Below are positions 35,837-44,015 of a stretch of 64,000 nucleotides of DNA, piece after piece (the stretch's first letter is position 1; every line of letters begins with the position of its first letter). The translations under genes were made by a program, and so were the position numbers. The notes below the pieces were generated by a model. That model was not told the origin of the DNA. It saw only the letters and a program-made list of their open reading frames with translations, and searched no databases. The stretch lies in the NCBI RefSeq assembly GCF_030326305.1, contig NZ_JACAKB010000006.1:118854-182853 (forward strand), read 5' to 3'. This DNA comes from Myroides odoratimimus (GTDB lineage: Bacteria; Bacteroidota; Bacteroidia; Flavobacteriales; Flavobacteriaceae).

Positions 35837-36532
35837 TTATTGTGTCTTTTTTATTAGTTCATTTAGTATCGAATTTAGCCCTTCTGAAGCAGTATTTTTA
35901 ATAACGGTTAGTGAGCAAGGTGTATGCTGAACTAACGCTGGGTTCGTGTCTATATAATAGGCTTGAGCATCTGATCTAGCATAAGATATTAGTGAGGCTG
36001 CAGGATATACTTGCATAGAGGTTCCTATGATGATGATGATATCTGCTTCTTCTACTAATGGAATAGCTTTCTCTAGTTCAGGAACCATTTCTCCAAACCA
36101 AACTATATGTGGTCTAAGTGAATGACCGAGTTCATTAGAGTCATTTGCTAAGAGATCTTTTGTCCAAGGGTATATTAGTTTTTCATTCTGTTCACTACGC
36201 ACTTTCAATAGTTCTCCATGTAAATGAATAATATTATTAGATCCTGCACGCTCGTGAAGATCATCTACATTTTGAGTGATGATACTTACATTGTAGTGTT
36301 GTTCTAATTGAGCTAGAATGTTGTGAGCTTTATTCGGTTGACAACTTAATAGTTGGCGTCTGCGATCATTATAAAATTGCAAGACTAGTTCTTTGTTTTG
36401 TTGCCACCCTTCAGGTGAAGCTACCTGCATAACGTCATGACCTTCCCATAATCCATCAGCATCTCGGAATGTTTTAATACCACTTTCAGCACTCATTCCT
36501 GCGCCTGAAAGGACGACTAATTTTTTTTCCAT
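35837..36532 (-). CDS. cobB: Sir2-family NAD-dependent deacylase, class III type
   Basis: A 231-residue sirtuin that removes acyl groups from lysines using NAD+. Visible are GAGMSAESGIKTFRD (10-24), TQNVDDLHERAGS (about 99) and the catalytic His in HLHGE. Y54 and R57 in FYNDRRRQ form the Tyr-x-x-Arg pair of class III sirtuins, which prefer succinyl- or malonyl-lysine. The usual four zinc cysteines are missing: the region between HLHGE and RPHIVWFGE has no Cys. It is divergent from trmH, with 41 bases between the two starts. Confidence 0.88.
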   Translation of the reverse strand: MEKKLVVLSGAGMSAESGIKTFRDADGLWEGHDVMQVASPEGWQQNKELVLQFYNDRRRQLLSCQPNKAHNILAQLEQHYNVSIITQNVDDLHERAGSNNIIHLHGELLKVRSEQNEKLIYPWTKDLLANDSNELGHSLRPHIVWFGEMVPELEKAIPLVEEADIIIIIGTSMQVYPAASLISYARSDAQAYYIDTNPALVQHTPCSLTVIKNTASEGLNSILNELIKKTQ

Positions 36533-36540
36533 AATATTCT

Positions 36541-36548
36541 TACCTTTG
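36541..36548 (+). promoter_or_regulatory. Predicted -7 box upstream of trmH
   Basis: TACCTTTG matches TAnnTTTG, 25 bases before the ATG at 36574. No TTG at -33. Confidence 0.4.
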
Positions 36549-36573
36549 CAATTGTCTTAAAAATAAATATATA

Positions 36574-37254
36574 ATGAATATTTCAAATAAGCTATTTCAG
36601 GACGTTGATTATTTAGAATACTTAGAGACTTTCTTGACTGAAAATAGAGTAGAGCGTTTTAAAGAAGTTTTAAAGGATCGTACAAATCATTTTACTGTTG
36701 TAGCTGAAGATGTATATCAATTGCATAATACGAGTGCTGTAATGCGTAGTTGTGAGGTTTTTGGTGTACAAGACTTACATGTTATAGAACAAAAATTTGG
36801 AAAGCGTATAGATAAAGAAATAGCTTTAGGTGCTGAGAAGTGGGTAGATATTCACCGTTATGCATCTATACCTACAGCCATTGAAGATATCAGGAAGAAG
36901 GGCTATCAGATTGTGGCAACTACTCCTCATGTAGAAGCAAATCATTTAGAAGACTTTGATATTAGTAAGCCTTCTGCTATATTCTTTGGTACAGAAAAAA
37001 ATGGACTGTCTCCTGAAATTATAGAACAGGCAGATGCTTATATTAAAATACCAATGGTTGGTTTTACAGAAAGTTTGAATATATCAGTGTCAGCTGCGAT
37101 TATTATTCAGAATCTAACTACGAGAGTAAGGAACTCAGATGTTGAGTGGAGGTTAAAGGAAGAAGAAATACTTGCAAAAAGAATTGATTGGGCTAGAAAG
37201 TCTATTAAAGATATTGATTTTGTAACTGAACGTTATTTAGAATCTAAGCAATAA
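36574..37254 (+). CDS. trmH: tRNA/rRNA 2'-O-methyltransferase of the SpoU (TrmH) family
   Basis: A 226-residue knotted (SPOUT) methyltransferase. It shows motif 1 NTSAVMRSCEVFG (about 52-64), motif 2 IFFGTEKNGLSPE (about 136-148) and motif 3 IKIPMVGFTESLNISVSAAI (about 156-175), the S-adenosylmethionine-binding knot. Length and motifs suit TrmH, which methylates G18 of tRNA, although other SpoU members cannot be excluded. A C-terminal helical tail is present, as in TrmH. A palindromic terminator follows. Confidence 0.87.
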   Translation: MNISNKLFQDVDYLEYLETFLTENRVERFKEVLKDRTNHFTVVAEDVYQLHNTSAVMRSCEVFGVQDLHVIEQKFGKRIDKEIALGAEKWVDIHRYASIPTAIEDIRKKGYQIVATTPHVEANHLEDFDISKPSAIFFGTEKNGLSPEIIEQADAYIKIPMVGFTESLNISVSAAIIIQNLTTRVRNSDVEWRLKEEEILAKRIDWARKSIKDIDFVTERYLESKQ

Positions 37255-37263
37255 TATAAAACA

Positions 37264-37293
37264 AAAAACTCCTTCAATTGAAGGAGTTTTTTG
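37264..37293. terminator. Perfect-palindrome bidirectional terminator
   Basis: AAAAAACTCCTTCAA and TTGAAGGAGTTTTTT meet with no loop bases. It serves trmH and the convergent terC gene. Confidence 0.88.
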
Positions 37294-37313
37294 TTTTATA
37301 TAAGTGATGTTAT

Positions 37314-38111
37314 TTAAGTACTAGGATTGCTCTTTTTGCGTAGTTTCATATTGATAAACTCTACAGCTAACGAGAATGCAATAGCGAAATATAAATAACC
37401 TTTCGGTACAGCTCCTATTTCTTGTCCAGCTAATACAGCATGTGAGATGTGCATACTTTCTGTAGTAAGCATAAATCCAATCAATATTAAGAAGGAAAGT
37501 GCAAGAATTTGAATAGAAGGGTTCTTATTCACAAAGTTACCTACAGGTATAGCAAACAACATCATCACTCCAACAGAAACAATAACTGCAGCAATCATAA
37601 TATATAGAGCTCCTTGTAAGCCATTAGTCATACCTACAGCTGTTAGAATACTATCAACAGAGAATATAATATCAATCATTAAAATCTGCATGATAATGTT
37701 GCTAAATGATTTAGTAGCTATTTTTTTTGCATTAGGAGCTTCATCTATAGGGTGATGATCATGCACATGAGCTACTTTTTCATGTATCTCTTTGGTCGAT
37801 TTATAAATCAAGAAGATACCTCCACCTAATAAGATTAATGCTTGTCCATTGAAGTCTGCGCTAAACCAACTCCAATTGATACTAAATAAAGGTTTTTTCA
37901 TAGCGATAAGCCATGTAACACCAAATAATAATGCAATACGCATAAACATGGCTAAAAACAGCCCTATTTTTGTTGCTTTTTTGCGTTGTTCTTCAGGTAG
38001 TTTACCTGTGACGATTGAGATGAAGATAACATTGTCTATTCCTAATACAATTTCTAAGAATGTCAATGTAATAAATGCTACTATAGCATCTGCAGTTAAA
38101 AATACTTCCAT
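37314..38111 (-). CDS. TerC family integral membrane protein
   Basis: A 265-residue membrane protein with about seven hydrophobic helices. It carries the two family signatures with membrane-buried acidic residues, LEIVLGIDNVIFISI (about 20-34) and IDIIFSVDSILTAVG (about 146-160). A His-rich cytoplasmic loop HVHDHHP (about 115) could bind metal. TerC/Alx relatives are linked to tellurite resistance, manganese export and loading of metalloproteins. The exact substrate here is not known. Same strand as the lipoprotein gene upstream, 21 bases apart. Confidence 0.88.
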   Translation of the reverse strand: MEVFLTADAIVAFITLTFLEIVLGIDNVIFISIVTGKLPEEQRKKATKIGLFLAMFMRIALLFGVTWLIAMKKPLFSINWSWFSADFNGQALILLGGGIFLIYKSTKEIHEKVAHVHDHHPIDEAPNAKKIATKSFSNIIMQILMIDIIFSVDSILTAVGMTNGLQGALYIMIAAVIVSVGVMMLFAIPVGNFVNKNPSIQILALSFLILIGFMLTTESMHISHAVLAGQEIGAVPKGYLYFAIAFSLAVEFINMKLRKKSNPST

Positions 38112-38132
38112 AGTATTTAGTTGTGGATTAGA

Positions 38133-38516
38133 TTATAAATCAGCTATTTTTTTAATAGTTCCTCTTTCTCTTCTTGCATCTCCTACATACCCATATTCGA
38201 AAGTACATAGATCTCCGTCTGTAGTAATTATCTTAATGCTAACAGGCTTTTTATCAGCCATAGTTTTAGGATTAAGTTTCTCTAAGATAAACTCGCAATC
38301 GTTTACCCAACGTATAGCAGCACTATCTGTTTTACCTTCGAATGTTTCTATTTCTAATTCTTCAGTTCTAATGAAAGTAGAAACTTTCTTTTCTCCATTA
38401 ATTTCGGCAGTAAATTCGAATTTACCTGTTTTAAATTTAGCACAATTTCTTTCTTGATTATAACAAGAGACTAATAAAAATAAAAAAGGTAAAAAGTAAA
38501 GTAGTTTAGTTTTCAT
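38133..38516 (-). CDS. Small lipoprotein of unknown function
   Basis: The frame opens at 38531, but the ATG at 38516 is preferred. It gives a clean lipoprotein signal, MKTKLLYFLPFLFLLVSC, with the lipid-modified Cys at 18, and lies 4 bases after the stop of the preceding gene. The mature part (about 110 residues) is beta-rich with four more Cys (NCAKF, DCEF, LCTF). Flavobacterial relatives have, as I recall, sometimes carried the misleading name DNA topoisomerase IV. I see nothing of a topoisomerase here. Function unknown. Confidence 0.72.
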   Translation of the reverse strand: MKTKLLYFLPFLFLLVSCYNQERNCAKFKTGKFEFTAEINGEKKVSTFIRTEELEIETFEGKTDSAAIRWVNDCEFILEKLNPKTMADKKPVSIKIITTDGDLCTFEYGYVGDARRERGTIKKIADL

Positions 38517-38520
38517 GTTT

Positions 38521-38751
38521 TTAATTTCCAAAAAGTGATTTTATAATAGTTTGTAATCCTTTAAAAAATAATAGCATAGAAGTTAAGCATATTAAACATC
38601 CTAAAATAAGTATAGGATAGAAAAAAGGGTGAGCTTGATTTTTTAAAGAACTATGGATAACGATAGGGCCTAAAAACATAAGAGGTAAAGTAATCATTAA
38701 GTATTTTACACCTTTGCTCAACAGTTTTCGATCAGTTTGTGGTTCTTCCAT
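38521..38751 (-). CDS. Small two-helix membrane protein (DUF6095-like)
   Basis: A 76-residue protein with two hydrophobic helices, about 18-34 (YLMITLPLMFLGPIVIH) and 44-66 (FYPILILGCLICLTSMLLFF), and a short basic end. It fits the DUF6095 family of Bacteroidota, function unknown. Its start overlaps the stop of murQ by one base (TAATG), and the lipoprotein gene follows after 4 bases, so the three genes are co-transcribed. Confidence 0.72.
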   Translation of the reverse strand: MEEPQTDRKLLSKGVKYLMITLPLMFLGPIVIHSSLKNQAHPFFYPILILGCLICLTSMLLFFKGLQTIIKSLFGN

Positions 38752-39602
38752 TATTTAGTTGATTTAAAACTTTCTATTGCTAAGCGGACATTCTGATATT
38801 GGTCTAAAAGCCCTTTAGCGATAGTGTAGTCTATATTTAATTCATTTATAATCATTTGTATTCCTCTTTCTTGTAGTTTAGCATTAGTCATTTTCATATC
38901 GACCATTTTATTGCCTTTTACTCGACCAATTTGTATCATACTACTAGTTGAGATCATATTAAGAACGAGTTTCTGCGCAGTACCAGCTTTCATACGAGAG
39001 CTACCTGTTACAAACTCAGGTCCTACGACCACCTCTATAGGATAATCAGCTACTTCAGCAAGAGGACTTTGAGGATTACAAGTTATACAACTTGTTGTGA
39101 TTTTATTTTTTTGGCATTGTTCTAATGCTTTAATAACATAGGGAGTAGTACCAGATGCAGCGATACCAATGACAATATCTTTTGAATTGACATTATACTG
39201 TTGTAAATCTAACCAACCTTGTAAAGGATTGTCTTCTGCATTTTCTACAGCATGTCTAATGGCGTGATCTCCTCCGGCAATGATCCCAATAACTAAATCA
39301 GGTGATACTCCATAAGTAGGAGGGCATTCTGAAGCATCTAGGATTCCTAATCGTCCTGAAGTACCTGCTCCAATGTAGAATAGTCTTCCTCCATTGTTTA
39401 ATTTAGAAACAACTTGTGTTACTGTCCTTTCTATTTGAGGAATTGCTTTTTCTACAGCTAAGGGAACAGAAAGATCTTCTTGATTGATATTAGACAATAA
39501 TTCTTGGATAGACATCTTGTCTAGATTATCATAATTAGAAGATTGTTCTGTAATTTTTATAAAACTCACTTTTGAATAGTTTTTAAAAAAGTATGAACAC
39601 AA
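38751..39602 (-). CDS. murQ: N-acetylmuramic acid 6-phosphate etherase
   Basis: MurQ cleaves the lactyl ether of MurNAc-6-phosphate in cell-wall recycling. The SIS fold is evident: FYIGAGTSGRLGILDASECPPTYG (about 96-119), IGIAASGTTPYVIKALE (about 150) and EFVTGSSRMKAGTAQKLVLN (about 192-211). The frame gives 283 residues from ATG at 39602, but family members start with xFIKxTEQSS. A GTG start at 39569 (VSFIKITEQSS, 272 residues) therefore looks equally or more likely. It heads a three-gene minus-strand operon. Confidence 0.92.
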   Translation of the reverse strand: MCSYFFKNYSKVSFIKITEQSSNYDNLDKMSIQELLSNINQEDLSVPLAVEKAIPQIERTVTQVVSKLNNGGRLFYIGAGTSGRLGILDASECPPTYGVSPDLVIGIIAGGDHAIRHAVENAEDNPLQGWLDLQQYNVNSKDIVIGIAASGTTPYVIKALEQCQKNKITTSCITCNPQSPLAEVADYPIEVVVGPEFVTGSSRMKAGTAQKLVLNMISTSSMIQIGRVKGNKMVDMKMTNAKLQERGIQMIINELNIDYTIAKGLLDQYQNVRLAIESFKSTK

Positions 39603-39844
39603 AAGTAAGCAAAATAGTTTACTAACCCTTATTTATGTAGTAGAGGAACGATATAATTTTATGCCAAAAAAGCAGATTATTAAGAAGAGAAATTTTCTTT
39701 AAAATTATATTTATTCTTTTATTAAGCTAGGTAAGTATTTCTTTACTAAAGAATAAGGAGTTATTTAATGTCATTAGTTCTAAAATGGTAAAATAATACT
39801 AGTAAATAATTTTTTGTGTTGTGAGAAATGAATTACTTTTGCAG

Positions 39845-40156
39845 AGAGTAAACTGCCTTATCGCTACTTTCAGTAATGAAAATAGAGGAAAGTCTGGACA
39901 CCATAGGGAGGCATAATGGGTAACGCCCATCCTTGGCTTGCCAAGAGGACAAGTGCAACAGAAAGTATGTACAGGTAATGCTGTAGTGAAACCAGGTAAA
40001 CTCTATGCGGTGAAATGTCATGTATATTTAGCGTTTGAGGGTGCCCGCCCGATGCTTTAGGGGTAGGCAGATAGAGCTATCGAGTAATTGATAGCCGAGA
40101 TAAATGATAAGGGGGTACTTCGGTACTTACAGAATCCGGCTTATAGGTTTACTCTT
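39845..40156 (+). ncRNA. rnpB: RNase P RNA
   Basis: The catalytic RNA of RNase P, which matures tRNA 5' ends. Conserved blocks are present in order: GAGGAAAGTCTGGACACCATA (about 39887-39907, motif CRI), ACAGAAA (about 39958), AGTGAAACCAGGTAAACTC (about 39985), and near the 3' end ACAGAATCCGGCTTATAGG. The terminal helix P1 is seen as AGAGTAAAC (39845-39853) pairing with GTTTACTCT (40147-40155). Length of about 310 bases suits a bacterial type A RNA. No protein gene overlaps it credibly. Confidence 0.95.
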
Positions 40157-40180
40157 TATTTTTAGTATCTATGAGGTACT

Positions 40181-40218
40181 AAAAAAGGACTATTATCTTA
40201 GATAATAGTCCTTTTTTT
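40181..40218. terminator. Bidirectional terminator between rnpB and rsmD
   Basis: GGACTATTATC (40187-40197) pairs with GATAATAGTCC (40201-40211), TTA loop, flanked by an A-run and a T-run. Confidence 0.9.
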
Positions 40219-40235
40219 ATATGTTAGTATGAGAT

Positions 40236-40808
40236 TTATTCATCATCGTCTTCCTCATCTTCATCTTCTAGTTCGTATTCAAAGAAGGTAAATACAGAGC
40301 CACCATAGTTTTTTTCAAAAGAGAAATGTTCTAAATGGTCCATTTTTGTGAACTTAGAGTGCTCTATAACAACCATACCTTGCTCATCGACAAGTCCTTT
40401 CTCAAAAATATCCTTTAGTATTTTCTCAAATTGTTCTTGGGTAAAATCATAAGGAGGGTCGGCAAAAACGATATCATAAGAAGCCTGATGCTTCTCTATA
40501 AATTTAAAAACGTCAGACTTTAGTGGGATAATATTAAGATCTAGTTCTTTTGCTGTTTTCTTTATAAAGTTAACGCAACCCATATCACCATCTACACTTA
40601 CGATAGATTCAGCTCCTCTAGAAGCAAATTCATAACTGATGTTTCCTGTACCTGCGAATAGGTCTAATATGGTTAGTTCACTGAAATTAAAGTGATTATT
40701 TAGAATATTAAATAGAGATTCTTTACTCATATCCGTTGTAGGGCGGACAGGTAGATTTTTAGGGGGCGAAATACGTCTTCCTTTTAGTTTTCCTGATATA
40801 ATTCTCAT
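40236..40808 (-). CDS. rsmD: 16S rRNA (guanine966-N2)-methyltransferase
   Basis: A 190-residue Rossmann methyltransferase. It begins MRIISGKLKGRRISPP, as RsmD does, with RPTTDMSKESLFNIL (about 22-36), the S-adenosylmethionine loop LDLFAGTGNISYEFASRGA (about 49-67) and the catalytic DPPY motif in VFADPPYDF (about 116). The last dozen residues are almost all acidic (EDEDEEDDDE), an unusual tail. It overlaps the upstream DUF3822 gene by 4 bases (ATGA), and that pairing is conserved in the family as far as I recall. Confidence 0.93.
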   Translation of the reverse strand: MRIISGKLKGRRISPPKNLPVRPTTDMSKESLFNILNNHFNFSELTILDLFAGTGNISYEFASRGAESIVSVDGDMGCVNFIKKTAKELDLNIIPLKSDVFKFIEKHQASYDIVFADPPYDFTQEQFEKILKDIFEKGLVDEQGMVVIEHSKFTKMDHLEHFSFEKNYGGSVFTFFEYELEDEDEEDDDE

Positions 40809-41596
40809 GAATGGAATAAAATGTAATATTGTTTAGGTACTTGATGATGTAATAAAAGATCATCACTAATAAAAAAATTATTATCTACTACACTGACTTC
40901 TCGAATGTAGGTATATGCTTGTTCATAATATGAGTCATCCGTATCTACTCTTCCAATCAAGTAAAGTGGGTTTGACTCTGTATTTAATTCTAATTGTTCA
41001 TAAGTAAACAAGATGTAATAAATAAAGTCTTGTGCAGTCTGGCATTGAAATGAATTAAAAAAAAGTAATTCTCCATTACTGACTACTACTAATTCAAAGT
41101 GATCTTTTTGTAAAAAAGCATAAACTTCTTTTTCAGTATTTTTACTTGACTTTTTTAGTAAAATCTCTACTAGTAATGTATTAATGTTGTGGTAAGTAAA
41201 GCTTCCAAATTTATCAATTAAATAATTATTGATATTGACATAAGGAATATAAACATTATTAATAGCACTACTTTCTAATTCATCAAAAGCAAAGAAGTCT
41301 GTAGAAAACACTTTTGTTGAATACTGTAGATAATACCCCATAGAATCTTCATTGAATAGTTTTCTTGGGATAAATGTATTAAGTGTATTATCATGTAGTA
41401 CAATTACTTCATCGTATCTTTCTGTTAATTCTATATGCTTTTGAAAAATTTTGTCTAATTGTTCCTCTATAGATTTAGTTTGAGAAATAGCTTCAGATGC
41501 AAAGTGAATAATCTCATGTGCTAATTTGTCTTTAATAGCAAAAGAGAATTTATTTAAAGAAACTTGTATTAAAAGTTTATGGTAATTCTTTGACAT
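40805..41596 (-). CDS. DUF3822 family protein
   Basis: A 263-residue soluble protein matching the DUF3822 family of Bacteroidota. It seems to have an actin/ASKHA-like fold (two repeated halves with FAIKDKLAHEI near the start and the strand-rich VVVSNGELLFFNSFQ at about 176-190). No catalytic motif is evident. Function unknown; its stable position before rsmD suggests a link to rRNA methylation or simple co-transcription. Confidence 0.78.
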   Translation of the reverse strand: MSKNYHKLLIQVSLNKFSFAIKDKLAHEIIHFASEAISQTKSIEEQLDKIFQKHIELTERYDEVIVLHDNTLNTFIPRKLFNEDSMGYYLQYSTKVFSTDFFAFDELESSAINNVYIPYVNINNYLIDKFGSFTYHNINTLLVEILLKKSSKNTEKEVYAFLQKDHFELVVVSNGELLFFNSFQCQTAQDFIYYILFTYEQLELNTESNPLYLIGRVDTDDSYYEQAYTYIREVSVVDNNFFISDDLLLHHQVPKQYYILFHS

Positions 41597-41680
41597 CGTG
41601 AGTTTAAAATATGAATTTCGAATATAGGCAAAATTACACTTTTTTATTGCAATCTTCTAGTCAAGGGATAAAAAGCTTAG

Positions 41681-41688
41681 TATCTTTG
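41681..41688 (+). promoter_or_regulatory. Predicted -7 box upstream of the helicase gene
   Basis: TATCTTTG matches TAnnTTTG, 31 bases before the ATG at 41720. Confidence 0.4.
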
Positions 41689-41719
41689 GCATACAATAGA
41701 TAAAAAAGAATATACAACT

Positions 41720-43153
41720 ATGATAGGTCAACAGTTTTATAAACTACTCCGTCAGAAATTTCCTTATGATTTAACTTTAAAGCAAGACATTTTTCTTCAG
41801 AAGATTGCTGATTTTGTTACAAATGATACACAAGATGAATTGTTTGTATTAAAAGGATATGCGGGTACTGGTAAAACTACATTGTTATCTACAGTAGTTA
41901 ATGAATTGAGAAGCGTTAATAAGTTCTCTGTGATGCTTGCTCCTACAGGACGCGCAGCTAAGGTGATCAGTAATTATTCTAATCGATCTGCTTTTACCAT
42001 TCATAAGAATATTTATTATCCTAAGCCTAGTAAGACAGGAGGTACTTTTCAATATACCATGCGTCATAATAGAAATCGAAATACGATATTTATAGTAGAT
42101 GAGGCTTCTATGATAGGAGATGCTAGTGCAGGAGATACCTCTATGTATCCACATGGATCTTTATTGGACGACTTAGTTTATTATGTGTATTCTGGTTTTA
42201 ATTGTAAGTTGATTTTAATAGGGGATACAGCTCAGTTACCTCCAGTAGGAATGAATATTAGTCCAGCATTAGATATAGACCAGCTTCGATTTAATTATGA
42301 TATGGATATTCAGCATATAGAATTAGATGAAGTAATGCGACAAGAAGTTGATTCAGGAATTCTATATAATGCCACAGAACTACGTCTGGCAATCGGGTCT
42401 TATTTTGCAGATACTTTTCAGTTTCAATTACAAGGGTTTAAAGATATTATTCGCCTAATAGATGGTTATGATATTCAGGATGCTATTTATTCATCATATT
42501 CAAACAGTGGGCCAGAAGAGACTACTTTCATTGTGCGTTCTAATAAACGTGCGAATGCATATAATCAGCAGATCAGAGCTCGTATTCTAGATAAGGATAG
42601 CGAGATATCAGCAGGTGATTTATTGATGGTTGTGAAGAATAATTACTTTTGGCTTAAAGACTCAACTGTAACTGACTTTATAGCAAATGGCGATATTATT
42701 GAAGTTTTACAAATCTATAGAACAATAGAGTTGTATGGGTTTAGATTTGCTTCTGTACGAATTAGAATGATTGATTACCCTGATATGGCTCCTTTTGATA
42801 CTATGATATTTTTAGATACTCTGACTAGTGAGTCACCTGCTCTTACTTATGATCAGATGAACAAACTGTATAATGAAGTGTTGTTAGATTATGAAGATGA
42901 GATAACCAAGTACCGAAAAATGCAGAAATTAAAAGAGAATGAATATTTTAATGCTTTGCAGGTTAAGTTTGCATACGCCATTACGTGTCATAAGTCACAA
43001 GGTGGTCAGTGGGAGACGGTATTTATTGAACAACCTTATTTACCTGATGGAATAACAGAAGATTACGTAAAATGGTTATATACAGCAATGACTCGTGCTA
43101 AAGATAAATTGTATCTAATCGGTTTTCAAGATGAATATTTTCTTCAAGACTGA
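41720..43153 (+). CDS. ATP-dependent RecD-like/UvrD-like helicase
   Basis: A 477-residue superfamily 1 DNA helicase. Walker A is GYAGTGKTTLL (about 46-56), Walker B/DEAS is TIFIVDEASMIGD (about 124-136), followed by LILIGDTAQLPPVG (about 158-171). The C-terminal motifs are AYAITCHKSQGGQWETVFIE (about 418-437) and YTAMTRAKDKLYLIG (about 455-469). It lacks the other subunits of RecBCD and is half the size of RecD2, as in the stand-alone AAA/RecD-like helicases of Bacteroidota. Substrate unknown; a role in repair or replication is likely. Confidence 0.87.
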   Translation: MIGQQFYKLLRQKFPYDLTLKQDIFLQKIADFVTNDTQDELFVLKGYAGTGKTTLLSTVVNELRSVNKFSVMLAPTGRAAKVISNYSNRSAFTIHKNIYYPKPSKTGGTFQYTMRHNRNRNTIFIVDEASMIGDASAGDTSMYPHGSLLDDLVYYVYSGFNCKLILIGDTAQLPPVGMNISPALDIDQLRFNYDMDIQHIELDEVMRQEVDSGILYNATELRLAIGSYFADTFQFQLQGFKDIIRLIDGYDIQDAIYSSYSNSGPEETTFIVRSNKRANAYNQQIRARILDKDSEISAGDLLMVVKNNYFWLKDSTVTDFIANGDIIEVLQIYRTIELYGFRFASVRIRMIDYPDMAPFDTMIFLDTLTSESPALTYDQMNKLYNEVLLDYEDEITKYRKMQKLKENEYFNALQVKFAYAITCHKSQGGQWETVFIEQPYLPDGITEDYVKWLYTAMTRAKDKLYLIGFQDEYFLQD

Positions 43154-43201
43154 TAGATAAAATAGTTTAACATTACCCAATTATTATTAATAACAAGATA
43201 G

Positions 43202-43209
43202 TATATTTG
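43202..43209 (+). promoter_or_regulatory. Predicted -7 box upstream of kdsB
   Basis: TATATTTG matches TAnnTTTG, 19 bases before the ATG at 43229. Confidence 0.4.
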
Positions 43210-43228
43210 AATACTAAAAAAGATTAAA

Positions 43229-43975
43229 ATGAAAGTTATAGCAGTAATACCAGCTCGATATGCATCTACCCGTTTTCCTGCAAAGTTAATGGAAGATTTA
43301 GCAGGGAAAACTATTATCCGTCGTACTTATGAAGCAACATTAGCAACAGGGCTTTTTGATGATGTATTTGTAGCTACAGACTCAGAGTTGATTTACAATG
43401 AAATTATCCATCATGGGGGAAGAGCTGTGATGAGTGTTAAAGAACACGAGAGTGGGAGTGACCGTATAGCAGAAGCTGTAAAAGATATAGAGGCCGATAT
43501 TGTTATTAATGTACAAGGAGATGAGCCTTTCGTTAGTAAAGAGAATTTAGAAAAGCTAATTGATATATTTCAGAGAGATGAGGCTAAGCAAGTAGATTTA
43601 GCTTCTTTAATGACTCCAATTAATGAATGGGCTACAATAGAGAATCCTAATAATGTAAAAGTAGTTGTGGATGATACCAATACAGCACTATACTTTTCTC
43701 GTTCTGTAATTCCTTACCCTAGAGATAAGGAAGTGAAAGTACAGTATTATCAACATATAGGGGTATATGCTTTTAGAAAAGAAGCTTTGCTTGAGTTTAC
43801 AACTTTGCCAATGAAGTTTTTAGAAGCTTCTGAGAAGTTAGAGCAACTAAGATACTTAGAGTATGGTAAGCGTATTAAAATGGCTATTACAAAGCATTTA
43901 GGGATAGGAATAGATACACCAGAAGATTTAGAAAGAGCTAAACAGATAATAGCAGATAATCCAGAATTAAGATAA
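43229..43975 (+). CDS. kdsB: 3-deoxy-manno-octulosonate cytidylyltransferase
   Basis: KdsB activates KDO as CMP-KDO for lipid A core synthesis. The 248 residues carry the nucleotide-binding [19 protein letters not shown] (about 5-23), [10 protein letters not shown] (about 47), [16 protein letters not shown] (about 69-84), NVQGDEPF (about 95-102) and [15 protein letters not shown] (about 172-186). Its presence indicates an LPS-bearing Gram-negative cell. It is followed by a bidirectional terminator. Confidence 0.95.
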   Translation: MKVIAVIPARYASTRFPAKLMEDLAGKTIIRRTYEATLATGLFDDVFVATDSELIYNEIIHHGGRAVMSVKEHESGSDRIAEAVKDIEADIVINVQGDEPFVSKENLEKLIDIFQRDEAKQVDLASLMTPINEWATIENPNNVKVVVDDTNTALYFSRSVIPYPRDKEVKVQYYQHIGVYAFRKEALLEFTTLPMKFLEASEKLEQLRYLEYGKRIKMAITKHLGIGIDTPEDLERAKQIIADNPELR

Positions 43976-44015
43976 AAAAAGAGGCTTTAAATTTTATTTT
44001 AAAGCCTCTTTTTTT
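43974..44015. terminator. Bidirectional terminator
   Basis: An A-run and GAGGCTTTAAA pair with TTTAAAGCCTC and a T-run; short AT loop. It serves kdsB and the convergent gene at 44014. Confidence 0.88.

Noticed and set aside
37849-38457. Plus-strand frame of 202 codons opposite terC and a lipoprotein gene
   Set aside because: It spans two well-supported minus-strand genes and their gap.
39833-40021. Minus-strand frame of 62 codons
   Set aside because: It lies inside RNase P RNA.
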